Source of the DNA: Crossaster papposus
Taxonomy: Eukaryota; Echinodermata; Asteroidea; Velatida; Solasteridae
Assembly (NCBI GenBank): GCA_037893245.1
Contig: JBAIAA010000074.1
Span: 2,108,001-2,172,000, forward strand
DNA length: 64,000 bases
Reading direction: 5' to 3'
The translations under genes and the position numbers were made by a program. Below, in pieces: positions 34,901 to 43,365 of this stretch. Position 1 is the first letter of the stretch, and every line of letters starts with the position of its first letter. The notes beneath the pieces were generated by a model that saw only the letters and a program-made list of their open reading frames with translations, searched no databases and was not told the DNA's origin.

Positions 34901-37800
34901 AGCGAGCAAGGCCGGAAATGCGTGGGTGTGCTTCCCGGTACTATCGGCCTGAACACGCCTCGGATCGAGTTTCGATAAAAATAATCCCGCGCTTCGGCTC
35001 GGTGATGTTAAAATAATCCCGGCGCGAACTGGTTAATAGAATTGCCACTGCTCTTCTTTTTCTTATTGGTTGATGGGGGCGCAGGGTGGGCCTAGGATGT
35101 TTTGAACAGATGTTGATACTCTTTCCTCTTTATATTGTGTTGATTTTGTAGATGTGCAGTCTGTGCCATGAGCCGTTTGAGCAGTTCTTTGATGAGGATG
35201 AAGAGGTGTGGAAGTTAAAGGATGCCGTTAGGGTCAACAGGAGGGTAAGATTAAATTTATTCCATTTTCATTTCCCAAATTTGAAGAATTGCCTTCTCAA
35301 AAAAGAAAAGATCACCTTATATGTGACCAGCTCCAAAAAAATGGGTATTATGGGACAATTTGTTTTAAATGAGTTACATACACAGCTGGATTGGTTACAT
35401 TATAAGCTTTAATTTGGTATAGGTTTGAACCCTGAGGCATGTTGCATTTTTGAGATATGTCTATTTTTGCATAATCCTATTGTACAAATTAACGGGAGTG
35501 CTTTCAGAGATACAGCCCTTAAAGCACAGCAAAAGTCGCACAGAATACGAACAGAAGTGACACAAAACCTTTGTTTTATCATCTTTATTCATTAATATTA
35601 ATATTTGTCTAAATAAATTATGAAAGTATTGATATAAAAGAAGCCAATAAACCCCCCTCCCCCCCCCAACAAAAAAATCACGATGTGAAAATGTTTTTAC
35701 CCTCTCCACATAGAACAGCTCTTTACGTGAAATAGTATAGCGAAAATAGTATTAAGTGAATACCCTTTTTCGCAGAGCGGGTCACATATCGGGAAGCTTG
35801 TAAAATGTTGACATAATGATTCGGAATTAGGCTAAATGTAGGTTGAGTGTAATGCTGCAGTTATTAATAATTAAATCCTTATTAATTTCAGACATTTCAC
35901 CCTGGCTGCTACGAAGATGCGAAAGACGTAAGTTGACTACCGATCCCCAAATATTATGAATGCATTTGTTAACCGTCGCAATACGATAGAGAACCTAAAA
36001 TTCAAACTTGGAACACTAGTAGGGATGGCCGCAGCGAGCAAGGCCGGAAATGCGTGGGTGTGCTTCCTGGTACTATCGGCCTGAATCGCCTCGGATCGAG
36101 TTTCGTTAAAAATAAAAGTATAAAGATTGCTTCAAGATTTTTTGATTTGTTGGTATTGACAGGCTGCTCTTCTGGACACCCCAACCCCAGGAGAGGAGGG
36201 ACTGAACAGTTCATTTGATGGGGCATTGAGTCCGTTATCAGCGTATTCGCTGCAACGCGAATCAGCAGCTTCGCAATCGCAATCGGCAGAGCCACTGAAG
36301 AATCTAAAAGACAATAACAACAAACCGAGATTCCCTGATGCTGTGCAACCTAAGTCAGCAGCCGAAACAAAAGACGTAAAGAAAGAAGTTGAAAGCGACG
36401 CAAAGTCAACTGCTGCGCCGCAGTCGTCGGAGCAATCAGTTGATCCACCAGAAGACAGTCAGAGTCAGCAAAGTGTTTTGGCAGCCGTGGACCAGAAACT
36501 CACATCAACAGGTATAGCAGTTGATCTGCAGAATGACAGCAGTGCATCAACTGAACAGTCAGCGGGTTCACAAGTCGACAACGAGCCGTCGGCAGACACT
36601 GTTGTTAAAATGGAGACGGGCACAAGCGACGACAGTCGGCCGTCAGCTGCAGCGGATCAGCCAATGGAAGCTGCTGTCATTGCTGAAGCCAGCGTAACCA
36701 TAAAGCAAGAACCAACCGAGATAAGCGGAGTAAAGATGGAGCCTCATGTTGACCCCGAGGTCAAAATGGAGGTTGATGCATCAGCAGTCGGAACTGAACA
36801 TCATCCGCAAGATGCAGCAGTTCAGGAGAAAATGAAAGTTGAGGAGAAAATGGAAGTTGAGGACTCGCAGCCTGTTGCACAGGGCACTGCAGCGGTTGAC
36901 CAAGTGCAGGCAATGGAAACAACTTCTGAGAGTGTATCATCCGCAGAGACAATCGTGAAGCAGGAACCAGTGGATGAACAGCTGGAAACCACTGCCGAAG
37001 CAACTTCAGAGACCACACCCACCATCGAGATAAAACTAGAAATATCTGAGCAGAGCCCGTCAGAGTTTTCCCCTGGACGAAACTCAGGGCAATCCCCAAC
37101 AAGTGCAGTCAGGGATGAGGAATCACCTTCTCTTCCTGCTGAGTCCGAAACGGTACGAAACGAAACACCTGCTGAAGAACTAAAATCGACCGAAGCAGAA
37201 CCTTTATGTGAAATTCCGCTCAGTGCTGAGCAGGCAGGGGTCAGTGTTGAGCAGGCAGGGGTCAGTGCTGAGCAGGCTGGAGCCAGTGCTGAAGAAGCCG
37301 GGGCCAGTGCTGAGCAGGCAGGGGATGAGCAGGCAGGGGCCAGTGCTGAAGAAGCCGGGGCAAGTGCTGAGCAGGCAGGGGCCAGTGCTGAGCAGGCAGA
37401 AGCCAGTGCTGAGCAGACAGGGGCCAGTATTGAGCAGGCAGGGGCCGGTGCCGAGCAGGCAGAGGCCAGTGCCGAGCAGGTAGGGGCCAGTGCTGAGCAG
37501 GTAGGGGCCAGTACCGAGGCCCAGCTGAAACCGGACGAAGAGACGCCCATCTCTGAGAATCGTACTCCAGATCTGGAAACGGAACAAAGCCAGGTAGAAA
37601 CTGATGCACCAACCACGTCGCAGACGGAGACTGGTACCGATGCAAAAGAGAGCGCAGACGCTGCGACAAAACCTGATACGGAAGGCCAGACTGAGAGTGA
37701 GAAACAGTCCTCGACGGATACCCTAGCGGCGAACGAGGTGCATAACATTCAGACCATCAGTGTCGTAGGGAGGAGACGGAGGGATATTTTCTATAGGTGA
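15804..37800 (+). CDS. PCF11: PCF11 pre-mRNA cleavage/termination factor (complete, 17 coding exons)
   Basis: Coding exons: 15804-15956, 19962-20087, 21270-21455, 22013-22279, 22771-23259, 23735-24984, 25108-25420, 25954-28682, 28825-29222, 31339-31448, 32106-32221, 32675-32761, 32969-33105, 34368-34468, 35152-35244, 35892-35927, 36163-37800. The sum is 8229 bases, all junctions keep frame, giving 2742 aa (human about 1555). Residues 1-140 form the RNA polymerase II CTD-interacting domain (LSFNSKPLINMLTMLAEEN, YLVDSIIKN, LYALDLKVKELDPAWP, IHVNPKF). A coiled coil (about 190-260), poly-Q, RS/K-rich part and RREGPP-type repeats follow. Zinc finger 1 (C2061, C2064, H2079, H2083) and 2 (C2156, C2159, H2188, C2191) flank a CLP1-binding-like region (WFYEVDQWLDFEEVNEIEE). 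The protein belongs to cleavage factor II and couples 3' end cleavage to termination. Very secure; small splice choices could differ. Confidence 0.93.
16230..16863 (+). terminator. candidate intronic poly(A) signals in PCF11 intron 1
   Basis: Three AATAAA hexamers lie at 16230-16235, 16675-16680 and 16858-16863, within 0.9 kb after exon 1. Vertebrate PCF11 is known to limit itself by premature polyadenylation in intron 1, so these are plausible but unproven equivalents. In AT-rich intron DNA some would occur by chance. Confidence 0.3.
16294..16323 (+). repeat. poly-G tract
   Basis: About 25-30 nearly uninterrupted G bases in PCF11 intron 1, followed by (tag)n and more G-runs. A long G-run in nascent RNA could fold as a quadruplex. 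Confidence 0.9.
17297..17440. mobile_element. foldback repeat in PCF11 intron 1
   Basis: The segment gactgcagtgctaagatcc is answered about 120 bases on by an inverse (gtctaagtcttagcactgct), with further pairing of agacggagac and gtctcctgtc inside. No coding capacity. Confidence 0.55.
18172..18290. mobile_element. foldback repeat in PCF11 intron 1
   Basis: The inverted pair gccctataaacaggactgta and tttacagccctgtttgtaga encloses a short AT-rich middle. Structure only; no copies seen elsewhere in the window. Confidence 0.55.
19137..19492 (-). mobile_element. TTAA-flanked MITE, family A, copy 2
   Basis: Inverse orientation to copy 1, in PCF11 intron 1. TTAA borders at 19133-19136 and 19493-19496. 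It shares accattggtaattgcttgaa at one end and gcaaatggtgtatcctacct at the other, plus internal gcaatcattttgctagatgc. Confidence 0.8.
19636..19745. mobile_element. foldback repeat near PCF11 exon 2
   Basis: The phrase gatgatgtcacactttgtttac is inverted later as gtaaacaaaatgtgacgtcatc. It is 200 bases upstream of exon 2. Confidence 0.6.
20506..20532 (+). repeat. poly-A tract
   Basis: About 27 A bases in PCF11 intron 2 after 'ccatatt'. Could be the tail of an old retroelement, but no body is recognisable. Confidence 0.85.
20952..21078. mobile_element. diverged foldback MITE, family C-like
   Basis: The ends gggccgatttcacacgaac and tgctgaaattggcccc are inverted, as in family C. The interior is different (gatcaatctcagtaag and tttgatcttagc), so it is a related subfamily at most. 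It lies 200 bases upstream of exon 3. Confidence 0.45.
21879..21963 (+). repeat. partial duplicate of PCF11 exon 4 start
   Basis: The phrase gcacccaagacatcccagcc-agccact, with flanking cattaatccag and ccccaa words, is present here in the intron and again at 22025-22060 in the coding start of exon 4. The upstream copy lacks a long open continuation, so it looks like a duplicated, unused exon edge. Confidence 0.65.
22013..23259 (+). other. PCF11: PCF11 exons 4-5: coiled coil, poly-Q and proline-rich part
   Basis: Exons 22013-22279 and 22771-23259 encode residues 156-407. LTAEELIDQKKKESERQEM starts a charged coiled coil that continues through LELQ-like heptads, matching the human LTQEQLIRQQ segment. 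A CAG/CAA tract at 22861-22944 gives a poly-Q run broken by one His, then poly-Ala. A P/M-rich stretch follows (MHMSHHDLSSMMP). Confidence 0.85.
22861..22965 (+). repeat. CAG/CAA trinucleotide tract in coding sequence
   Basis: Nearly pure CAA/CAG codons give about 27 glutamines with one His, followed by GCA/GCT codons for alanines. The mix of CAA and CAG would slow slippage. Confidence 0.95.
23735..25420 (+). other. PCF11: PCF11 exons 6-7: D-P-R repeats, RS/K-rich region
   Basis: Exons 23735-24984 and 25108-25420 encode residues 408-928. TRDPRIARDPRLARRDPRI resembles the RDPRL motifs of human PCF11. Next come lysine/glutamate-rich stretches, an RS-like patch (SRSRSRSPVSRSRSPR) and the segment RRLSIDPNVHIPKELSLEK, which matches human RLSVDANLQIPKELTLASK. 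Retention of intron 6 would put a stop at 24986. Confidence 0.85.
25577..25814 (+). mobile_element. MITE family B, copy 2
   Basis: In PCF11 intron 7. The ends gaaccagttggcgc and gcgtgaactggttgaa are inverted. The interior matches copy 1 (gacgtatataaacgcaaagt, aaacggatgacgcataaaca, ggcgtgggtgtgcttcccgg). Confidence 0.85.
25954..28682 (+). other. PCF11: PCF11 exon 8: giant exon with R-[ED]-G-P repeats
   Basis: This 2.7 kb exon encodes residues 929-1837. It begins AEKQLHSGELTHQQHQDLL (matching human GEITQDDFLVVVHQIRQL) and has a poly-Lys patch near residue 1180. From about 1278 to 1824 it consists of scores of pentamer-like repeats such as FRDGPPREG, PPREGPPREG and FREGHPRHG. The human protein has a shorter run of FDGP/FEGP repeats in the same place. 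The strongest nucleotide-level tandem part is 27430-27620 (18-base units ccaagagaaggtccacca). Confidence 0.85.
27430..27620 (+). repeat. in-frame coding repeat, PPREG units
   Basis: Units of 15 bases (ccaccaagagaaggt and variants) repeat about twelve times. Variation is mostly silent or changes P to L or V. It is the youngest-looking core of the longer degenerate array. Confidence 0.9.
29402..31188. mobile_element. TA-flanked DNA transposon in PCF11 intron 9
   Basis: Terminal inverted repeats of about 25 bases begin ccgtaatttcctgcggtaaa (29402) and end tttaccgcaggaaattacgg (31188), flanked by TA at 29400-29401 and 31189-31190. Subterminal ataaggcgca motifs repeat near both ends (three on each side). 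No transposase frame is visible, so it is non-autonomous. Confidence 0.85.
30843..30992 (+). repeat. tandem repeat, three units of about 55-60 bases
   Basis: The phrase gtcgacacattgcggcattg recurs as atcaacacatcgtggcattg and atcaacacatcacggcattg, each followed by ttgga/ttagaa and aagcacggtc-like words. It lies inside the TA-flanked transposon. Confidence 0.8.
32336..32590 (+). mobile_element. Deu-like SINE, copy 2
   Basis: In PCF11 intron 11. It matches 13167-13449 from ttcggcaaggcactttgtca through ccgaaatggcagcatcgagc. The 3' end is diverged. Confidence 0.75.
33660..33778 (+). repeat. minisatellite, unit gccttgagggtcaagccttg
   Basis: About four units of 28-34 bases built from ccttgggcctcgagggtcaa, with extra gcctgg insertions. 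In PCF11 intron 13. Confidence 0.9.
33825..34257 (+). mobile_element. MITE family D, copy 1
   Basis: Inverted ends atatgtgatcggctctacaa and ttgtagagccggtcacatat. In PCF11 intron 13. The right part (ctctattatataccaaat, gtgggctttaacca) recurs at 44148-44263. Confidence 0.8.
34813..35034 (+). mobile_element. MITE family B, copy 3
   Basis: In PCF11 intron 14. The interior is near identical to the other copies. The left end has lost part of its inverted repeat (only aaccatgacgta); the right end is ccggcgcgaactggtt. Confidence 0.85.
35319..35788. mobile_element. MITE family D-related element
   Basis: Inverted ends tatgtgaccagctccaaaaa and tttttcgcagagcgggtcacata in PCF11 intron 15. The ends resemble family D but the interior does not. 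Confidence 0.6.
36026..36117 (+). mobile_element. MITE family B, fragment
   Basis: Contains gcagcgagcaaggccggaaa, gcgtgggtgtgcttcctggt and gatcgagtttcgttaaaaat only. It lies 45 bases upstream of PCF11 exon 17. Confidence 0.8.
36163..37800 (+). other. PCF11: PCF11 exon 17: acidic tail with psi-K-x-E motifs and EQAGASA repeats
   Basis: Residues 2198-2742. The first half has repeated SUMO-type motifs: VKME, IKQEP, VKMEP, VKMEV, VKQEP and IKLE (36600-37050). The second half holds thirteen heptads of the EQAGASA type. Human PCF11 also ends with VKNE, VKEE and IKTE motifs, so the principle is shared. The stop is TGA 37798-37800. Confidence 0.85.
37222..37516 (+). repeat. in-frame 21-bp minisatellite (EQAGASA)
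   Basis: Thirteen units of agtgctgagcaggcaggggc type (21 bases), one shortened (EQAGD). It translates to a regular heptad in the PCF11 tail. Confidence 0.95.
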
Positions 37801-37840
37801 TCCTGAATCCCTGGAAGCACTGTAGTACATGTATCTTTTG

Positions 37841-37846
37841 AATAAA
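37841..37846 (+). terminator. candidate PCF11 poly(A) signal
   Basis: AATAAA lies 40 bases after the PCF11 stop and is followed by gttgttaataac. Further hexamers downstream (for example near 38570 and 39020) could give longer 3' UTRs. Confidence 0.5.
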
Positions 37847-37869
37847 AGTTGTTAATAACAAAAACGATC

Positions 37870-40724
37870 CTGTACAAAGATTGAACAATTGCCAATGGAT
37901 ATCCTAAGCCAATGTTCTCCCGTGGTACTAAGTTAATAATTTTAAATTTTAAAAAGTACGGGGGAACAAATTGTAAAAAAAAAATATAAAAAAATATTGG
38001 CGTTTGCATTTCAATTGTTTATTGAGGGAAAGGATTCAGATGTTGAGTAATTACTTGAACAACTAGAGCTTTCAATCTGCAAACCTTCGATTTTCACTTC
38101 TCACTTTGTCATTGAAAATTGGGAAAAAAAACAGTTTACATGTATAAAGTCCGGTAGGGATTTATAGAGTTAATTCGGTTTTTATTATTACTTCCAAGTT
38201 GCATGCCTGATTTGTTTGTTCTCAAACTCTCATAATATCCCCCTGAATCGACCCATTTGACCAGGCACAATTTCCAAAAGAAGCATTTTGGCCAATTTCA
38301 ATAGCTCTGTGGACAGTATACACCACATAGCATACTGGTTCGTACACGTTTTGCGCAAAGTACTAAGAACTTATTTTATTCTGTGTGTGCACAAACTCCA
38401 ACCATCTTTGCGTAAGCCGTGCCGTTGGCATTATATTTGAATGTATCTCCTTGTAGTCTACCCAACTTTTTCTTTCTTATGGTCGATAGGGTACTTGTAT
38501 GGAACACGTTGCTCCAATGAAATTATAAATGTTCTAACTCATTTAAAATATGTTTTTAGGAGACCAAAACAAATAAAATTTAATTGGGCAGTTTGGTTAC
38601 AATATTATTCTTGGTTTTATTTGGTTTATGTTATATGTATGTCCAAAGTACTTTAAGTTAATATTGGGATTATATTTGTGATCTTTGCATAATAATTTGG
38701 AGGAACAAAGTAACACCTTTAACAAAAATGAGAGCTTTAGATGTTGCTTTTTTTTCTATTTCTTATTCTGTCTTTAAGATGCATATCGTTCTCATTCAAT
38801 GTTGTCCCTTTACTTGGGCAATATTTTTGATTTTGAAATTTTTATCCATACAATATTTTGCCGTTTTTAAATCGAGAAAAACAATTAAACTTTGAGAGTT
38901 TTGGATGACGGAACTATTTCCTGGCTGATATCGTTTTGTCGGGATATCCCGTTTGTATTATAATAGGTATAAATCAATTTCAATTTGTTTTCTTCTTTAA
39001 ACTACATGTAGATGTATCTAAATAAAAAACAATTGTGAGAATCAACTTGTTCTGTTTGTCGATCTCTGTATTTTTGGTTTACAGTTTAGTTTAGTACAAA
39101 TAAATGTAGTGCATTTGCATGTTCTTAGCGCATGTGGAGTTGGTGGGTGAATGGTACAAGCCCCCTTCCCCAATTAAAAAGCTAGACCCGCCATTTCATC
39201 TGTCGGTCCTGCTCCCTGCTTCCGGTTCCTCGGAGAGATTCGTTTCCAACCCCTCCTCATCCAGACAGTCTTTTATCCGCATCGTCTTGGCTTATTGAGC
39301 TGGGGAGAAAGAAAACTTGACCCAGTCCAGCTAGGACACACGCGCGTCGGCTCGGTGATGTTAAAATAATCCCGTTGCGAACTGGTTAAAACAATCCATT
39401 ATATTGCTAACAGTTGCATAAATCGGACTTGCTGTTTAAAATTCAAGATATGGCTTAAAAATTACTTGTGAGCGTGACATAAAGTGTTCCTGCTGATACA
39501 AAAAGTAGATCGATTATTTACTTTTTTAAAATCCAAACGGTGGTACAAACATTATTTGTGATGGAGGCTATACTTTGTGATAAATATCTCTATATCGGTC
39601 GACATATATTGGACCTAAACAAATAAAGAGGGTTCCCTAAAATTATTTCTGAAGTTCAAACATTTTAAATGGTAAGAAGTTAATCTTTCATTTGTATTAA
39701 CATTCTGAAATATTGCATTTTTATAAACATTTTGAAAATAGGGTCATTAGATTTTTCTCAAAAATGGTAAGGGGTAACCTTATATTAAAAATTTGCAAAT
39801 ACATTGTACATGTATTATAATTTTCAAATATTCAAAATTGTAAGGGCTAATTAAAATGTGCAAAATTGTTAAAAACATTCTGGAATAATGTTTTATTTTT
39901 TTTATTCAAAATGGTAAGGGGTAACCTTTTATTTTTATACATTTTGTGCGGATATTTCTGCTTAACACTCAAATTTTCCTTTTTTCAACAATTCTAAATA
40001 AAGGGGTCAATTTTGGTCACAATTTGATTTGGCTGTATCTTGAATAAATTTTCAAACTTATTTTGTATATTTTTCTTTTAGTGTGTATTATCGTTAAACT
40101 TTTTTGTGGTTGTACTAAGGAACAGACCCAACCTTGATTTTTGTCTTGCCTAAACGAAGTTGAGAAGAGACAACGCAATTTCTGTATGAAGTCTGTCCGT
40201 CGTATGTCATTTTGGTTAAAGTTTAAACAAAATTGGTTTTATATGTAAAGTTGAAGACCGATTCCAATCAAACTTGGGTAATGAATGCAATATTGTATCA
40301 TTCATATCATATAGTTGTGCTAAAGGTCAAGTACTGGGGTCAAAGGTCATTTTAGGTCAAGTTCTAATAGGCTTGAATTGTAAAATTTGTCTCATTTGAA
40401 AACAAAGTTCATTTCCAATCAAACTTGTGTTAATATAGATGCAAGATGGAAACTTGCATGTGATGGTGATATTTGTCACATACCAAGGTGAAATGTCATT
40501 TGAGGTGAAATGTCATTTGAGGTCAAGTTGTAAAATAGGGTAAAAGTAGGCGAGACGAGTGGTTCAAGAACATCCTTGTTTTTTTATATTGAACTGTATG
40601 GTTCAGTAACTATCGCCATTGTCACATACAAAAAAATCACCCATGTTAGATACAGCCTGGACTTTGATCATTAGTCTGACAATGTTTATCCACAATAAAA
40701 CAATCTACACAACTGTGTCCTTAA
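37870..40724. other. convergent intergenic DNA with degenerate repeats
   Basis: No gene is recognised. A family B fragment sits at 39344-39390 (ggctcggtgatgttaaaata then gcgaactggtt). Around 39760-39940, aaatggtaaggggtaacctt recurs. At 40215-40560, words such as ccaatcaaacttg and gaaatgtcatttgaggt recur at about 125-base spacing, which looks like a degenerate minisatellite. Confidence 0.5.
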
Positions 40725-41102
40725 AGGTATATACACCATTTGCAGATATCGAAAATATTTACTACTGAATTATTAATAAATACCTTACTCAATTGAAAGT
40801 AAATAATGATTCTAGGCATTCAGCAAAAGGATTGCGCTAGATATCCTGTAATTATTCCAAAAAAATGAATTTTCTAAAGAAAAATTCGCTCTCGCCGGAT
40901 GGCGAGAGCGAAAAAACAAAGATAACATAAGAATAACTGCTCGACCCCGGTTGAAAACAAATGCTGTTTTTCGTGCTTTTCTCGGCATCCATGATTGTAA
41001 AACTTCGGACAGGTCAGTTAAACGATATTTACTATGAAATACAACCCCCCAAATCTACCCATTCATGATAATTCAAGCAATTACCAATGGTGTATCCTAC
41101 CT
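40725..41102 (+). mobile_element. TTAA-flanked MITE, family A, copy 3
   Basis: TTAA at 40721-40724 and 41103-41106. The ends are aggtatatacaccatttgca and ccaatggtgtatcctacct. The interior carries tcgccggatggcgagagcga, a small hairpin shared with copy 5. Confidence 0.85.
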
Positions 41103-41106
41103 TTAA

Positions 41107-42934
41107 GATACAAGGCTGAAATCTATGCAGTATACTGCAAAATGTATTCAGTAGTTCACCACGTCTCTTTTTCTGTTTACTTATAGAAGAAATTATAATA
41201 GAATTAAATCAAGGGAGTCCTAAAATTTAAGGGGACGTATCAGCTGCTGAGTCTCATAATTTCAAGTTATTGCTGCTACATAATTTCAGAAACTTGTAAT
41301 TGCTTTTTAAATGTACACACGTGCAGTACTCGATATACATGTACATTATAAAAAATACAAAAACCTATAATTTAACCTAAAGAAATGTCCGTGTACAGAC
41401 ATAATTGTGTTTTTGTACCACTGTTGAGACATGCCATTTTTCTCGTGTACACAATTTGTGAACTGTCTAAAAGTTTGTTCAAAATGCTCCTACTTGAACC
41501 GCAATTACTTTCCTTGGTTGAAATTTGGACCAAATGTTCCCTTATTACACCCTAACCCTAACCCAAACACTAACCCTAGTTTTTTTTAGTAACATCCATA
41601 TACATATATCTATTTTGTGAAATACTTGTGAAGACCTATTCACCTTTAGAAATTACCTATGGAGACGTATTCAGTTCTCCACATGGTACGGTATATCAGA
41701 TCACACATATCTAAATATTATACACAACAAATTTACAATCTAATGTAAATAATCATGTGATCATAAATATAAAGTTTTACATTCTTTTTCAACTTTGGAT
41801 TTGAAAAACTACTTTTAATTTTCAAAAATAAATCAGATTTTGTTTCAGTTGCATTTTATTTTTCGTGGTAATTTTTTTTTTTTATCATTTGAATACTGTA
41901 AAATTGAATAAATATATAATTAATTTTGCTTTTTTTTTTAATATTTAAATGTACATGTCCAACTTGATCATTTTATATTAGATAAGATAAAGTCTTAATT
42001 GTAAAGCAAAATCTATGTGACTCCATAACAATTTCGGCCATTTTATATTCCTATAAAATGAATTTGCCAAATGCAATATTTTTACTGTAAATGGTTTTAA
42101 TTGAATTTCGAGTCATTATAAACATGTAAAAATACAATTAATTTTAGTACAATTTTAAAAAATATTACAAAACGTCTGTTTATGTATTTCAGACTCATTC
42201 TTTAGAGAGTTAAACATAATTTGCACATAATTTAAAAACACAGCTCATTTTAAAAGAAATTCCCCTAATCCCTGGACAAAAACAAAAAATACAAAAGTAC
42301 ATCAGTTTTATAAACAGCTTCCAGATCAAAAACAAGTACGTATGTTTCTGCACATAACAAATAAAGGAAAACTATTTAATATGTGCAGGAATTTTACTGT
42401 TAAATGAACAAGGCCATCTTTGTTATGAATGCCAAATAGCACAATTTACTATAAATTTCTCATTCCCAAGACTTTAAGAAAGAGGAAAATATTCCTTGAT
42501 GTAGCACATAATCACACACAATTTGTTGTCATCAAAATATTGGTTATATAAGTTATACCCATAGAGCTATATTAAATTACTAGAGCGCTAACTCTTCATT
42601 CTTACGCGCGAAGATACTTTGAATCCATTCTGCACGCAGACATTTTGAATTCATGTGCGTGTTGTAGAACATAATAAAAATAGATGGATTGAATTTTAAA
42701 AGTGTACTCTAAATGCAACGCGCATGCAAGTAGAACAGATGCAAACAACTTTATGCGCGTCATGTCAGTTTAAAAAAGTCACGGCAAACACCTATGAAAG
42801 AGACAGGGTACCATGCTTAAGCTAAAACATGGCTCCTAAACATGAACACAAAACACTGGAAATATCGCCGAAAGAAAAGTCACAAAATTTAGAGCATTTT
42901 CACCATTTTTCTCGCCAAAAAGGTATTTATTAAA
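41107..42934. other. AT-rich intergenic DNA
   Basis: Very AT-rich. A short telomere-like patch (accctaaccctaaccc) occurs at 41550-41575. Nothing else is recognised. Confidence 0.5.
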
Positions 42935-43100
42935 GGTAATAACAGTGCGAGGACCAGGTTATTACTGCGTGGTAATGACCGGGTTGGGGGATGACCGCTG
43001 GTAATGAACCTCGCCTTCGGCTCGATCCATTACCAGCGGTCATCCCCCAACCCGGTCATTATCACGCAGTAATAATCGGGTCCCCGCACTGTTATTACCT
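42935..43100. repeat. large near-perfect palindrome
   Basis: Arms of about 75 bases: aggtaataacagtgcgagga through gaccgctggtaatg, mirrored by cattaccagcggtcatcccc through cactgttattacct, around a short loop rich in ctcgccttcggctcg. It lies 270 bases past the sialyltransferase stop codon, perhaps in its 3' UTR. Confidence 0.9.
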
Positions 43101-43365
43101 AATTGGAAAGCTCTCTTTCTCAAGAATTTGAAAATACCAATATCTCAATTTTTCCGACTTTACTCTCATATTATGGTGACAGGTCACATATTGACCGAGA
43201 GTGTTACTACACTGTCATTTGTTGAAAGAGTATCGGTCAATTTGTGTGACATTTTTGGTTGGTGATACATTATCCATTGCACACTCTCTTGCGGTCATAC
43301 GAAAGGATTCGACTCTGGTGTGCAATATAAAAATATTCCTGAAGCAATTAATAAAAAATACAGTT

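Larger units (their letters stand above)
31339..35927 (+). other. PCF11: PCF11 exons 10-16: LFAKL motif and two zinc fingers
   Basis: Seven short exons encode residues 1971-2197. FDINSLFAKLVATGILPP is the conserved helix before the fingers. Finger 1 is CSSCGMRF to HLDWH, split by the intron at 32762-32968. WFYEVDQWLDFEEVNEIEE is the conserved stretch that contacts CLP1 in the family. Finger 2 is CSLCHEPFEQ then FHPGCYED, split by the intron after exon 15. All zinc ligands are present. Confidence 0.9.

Noticed and set aside
36822-37748. 308-codon frame on the minus strand
   Set aside because: It is the antisense shadow of PCF11 exon 17; its composition follows the EQAGASA minisatellite and it has no domain.
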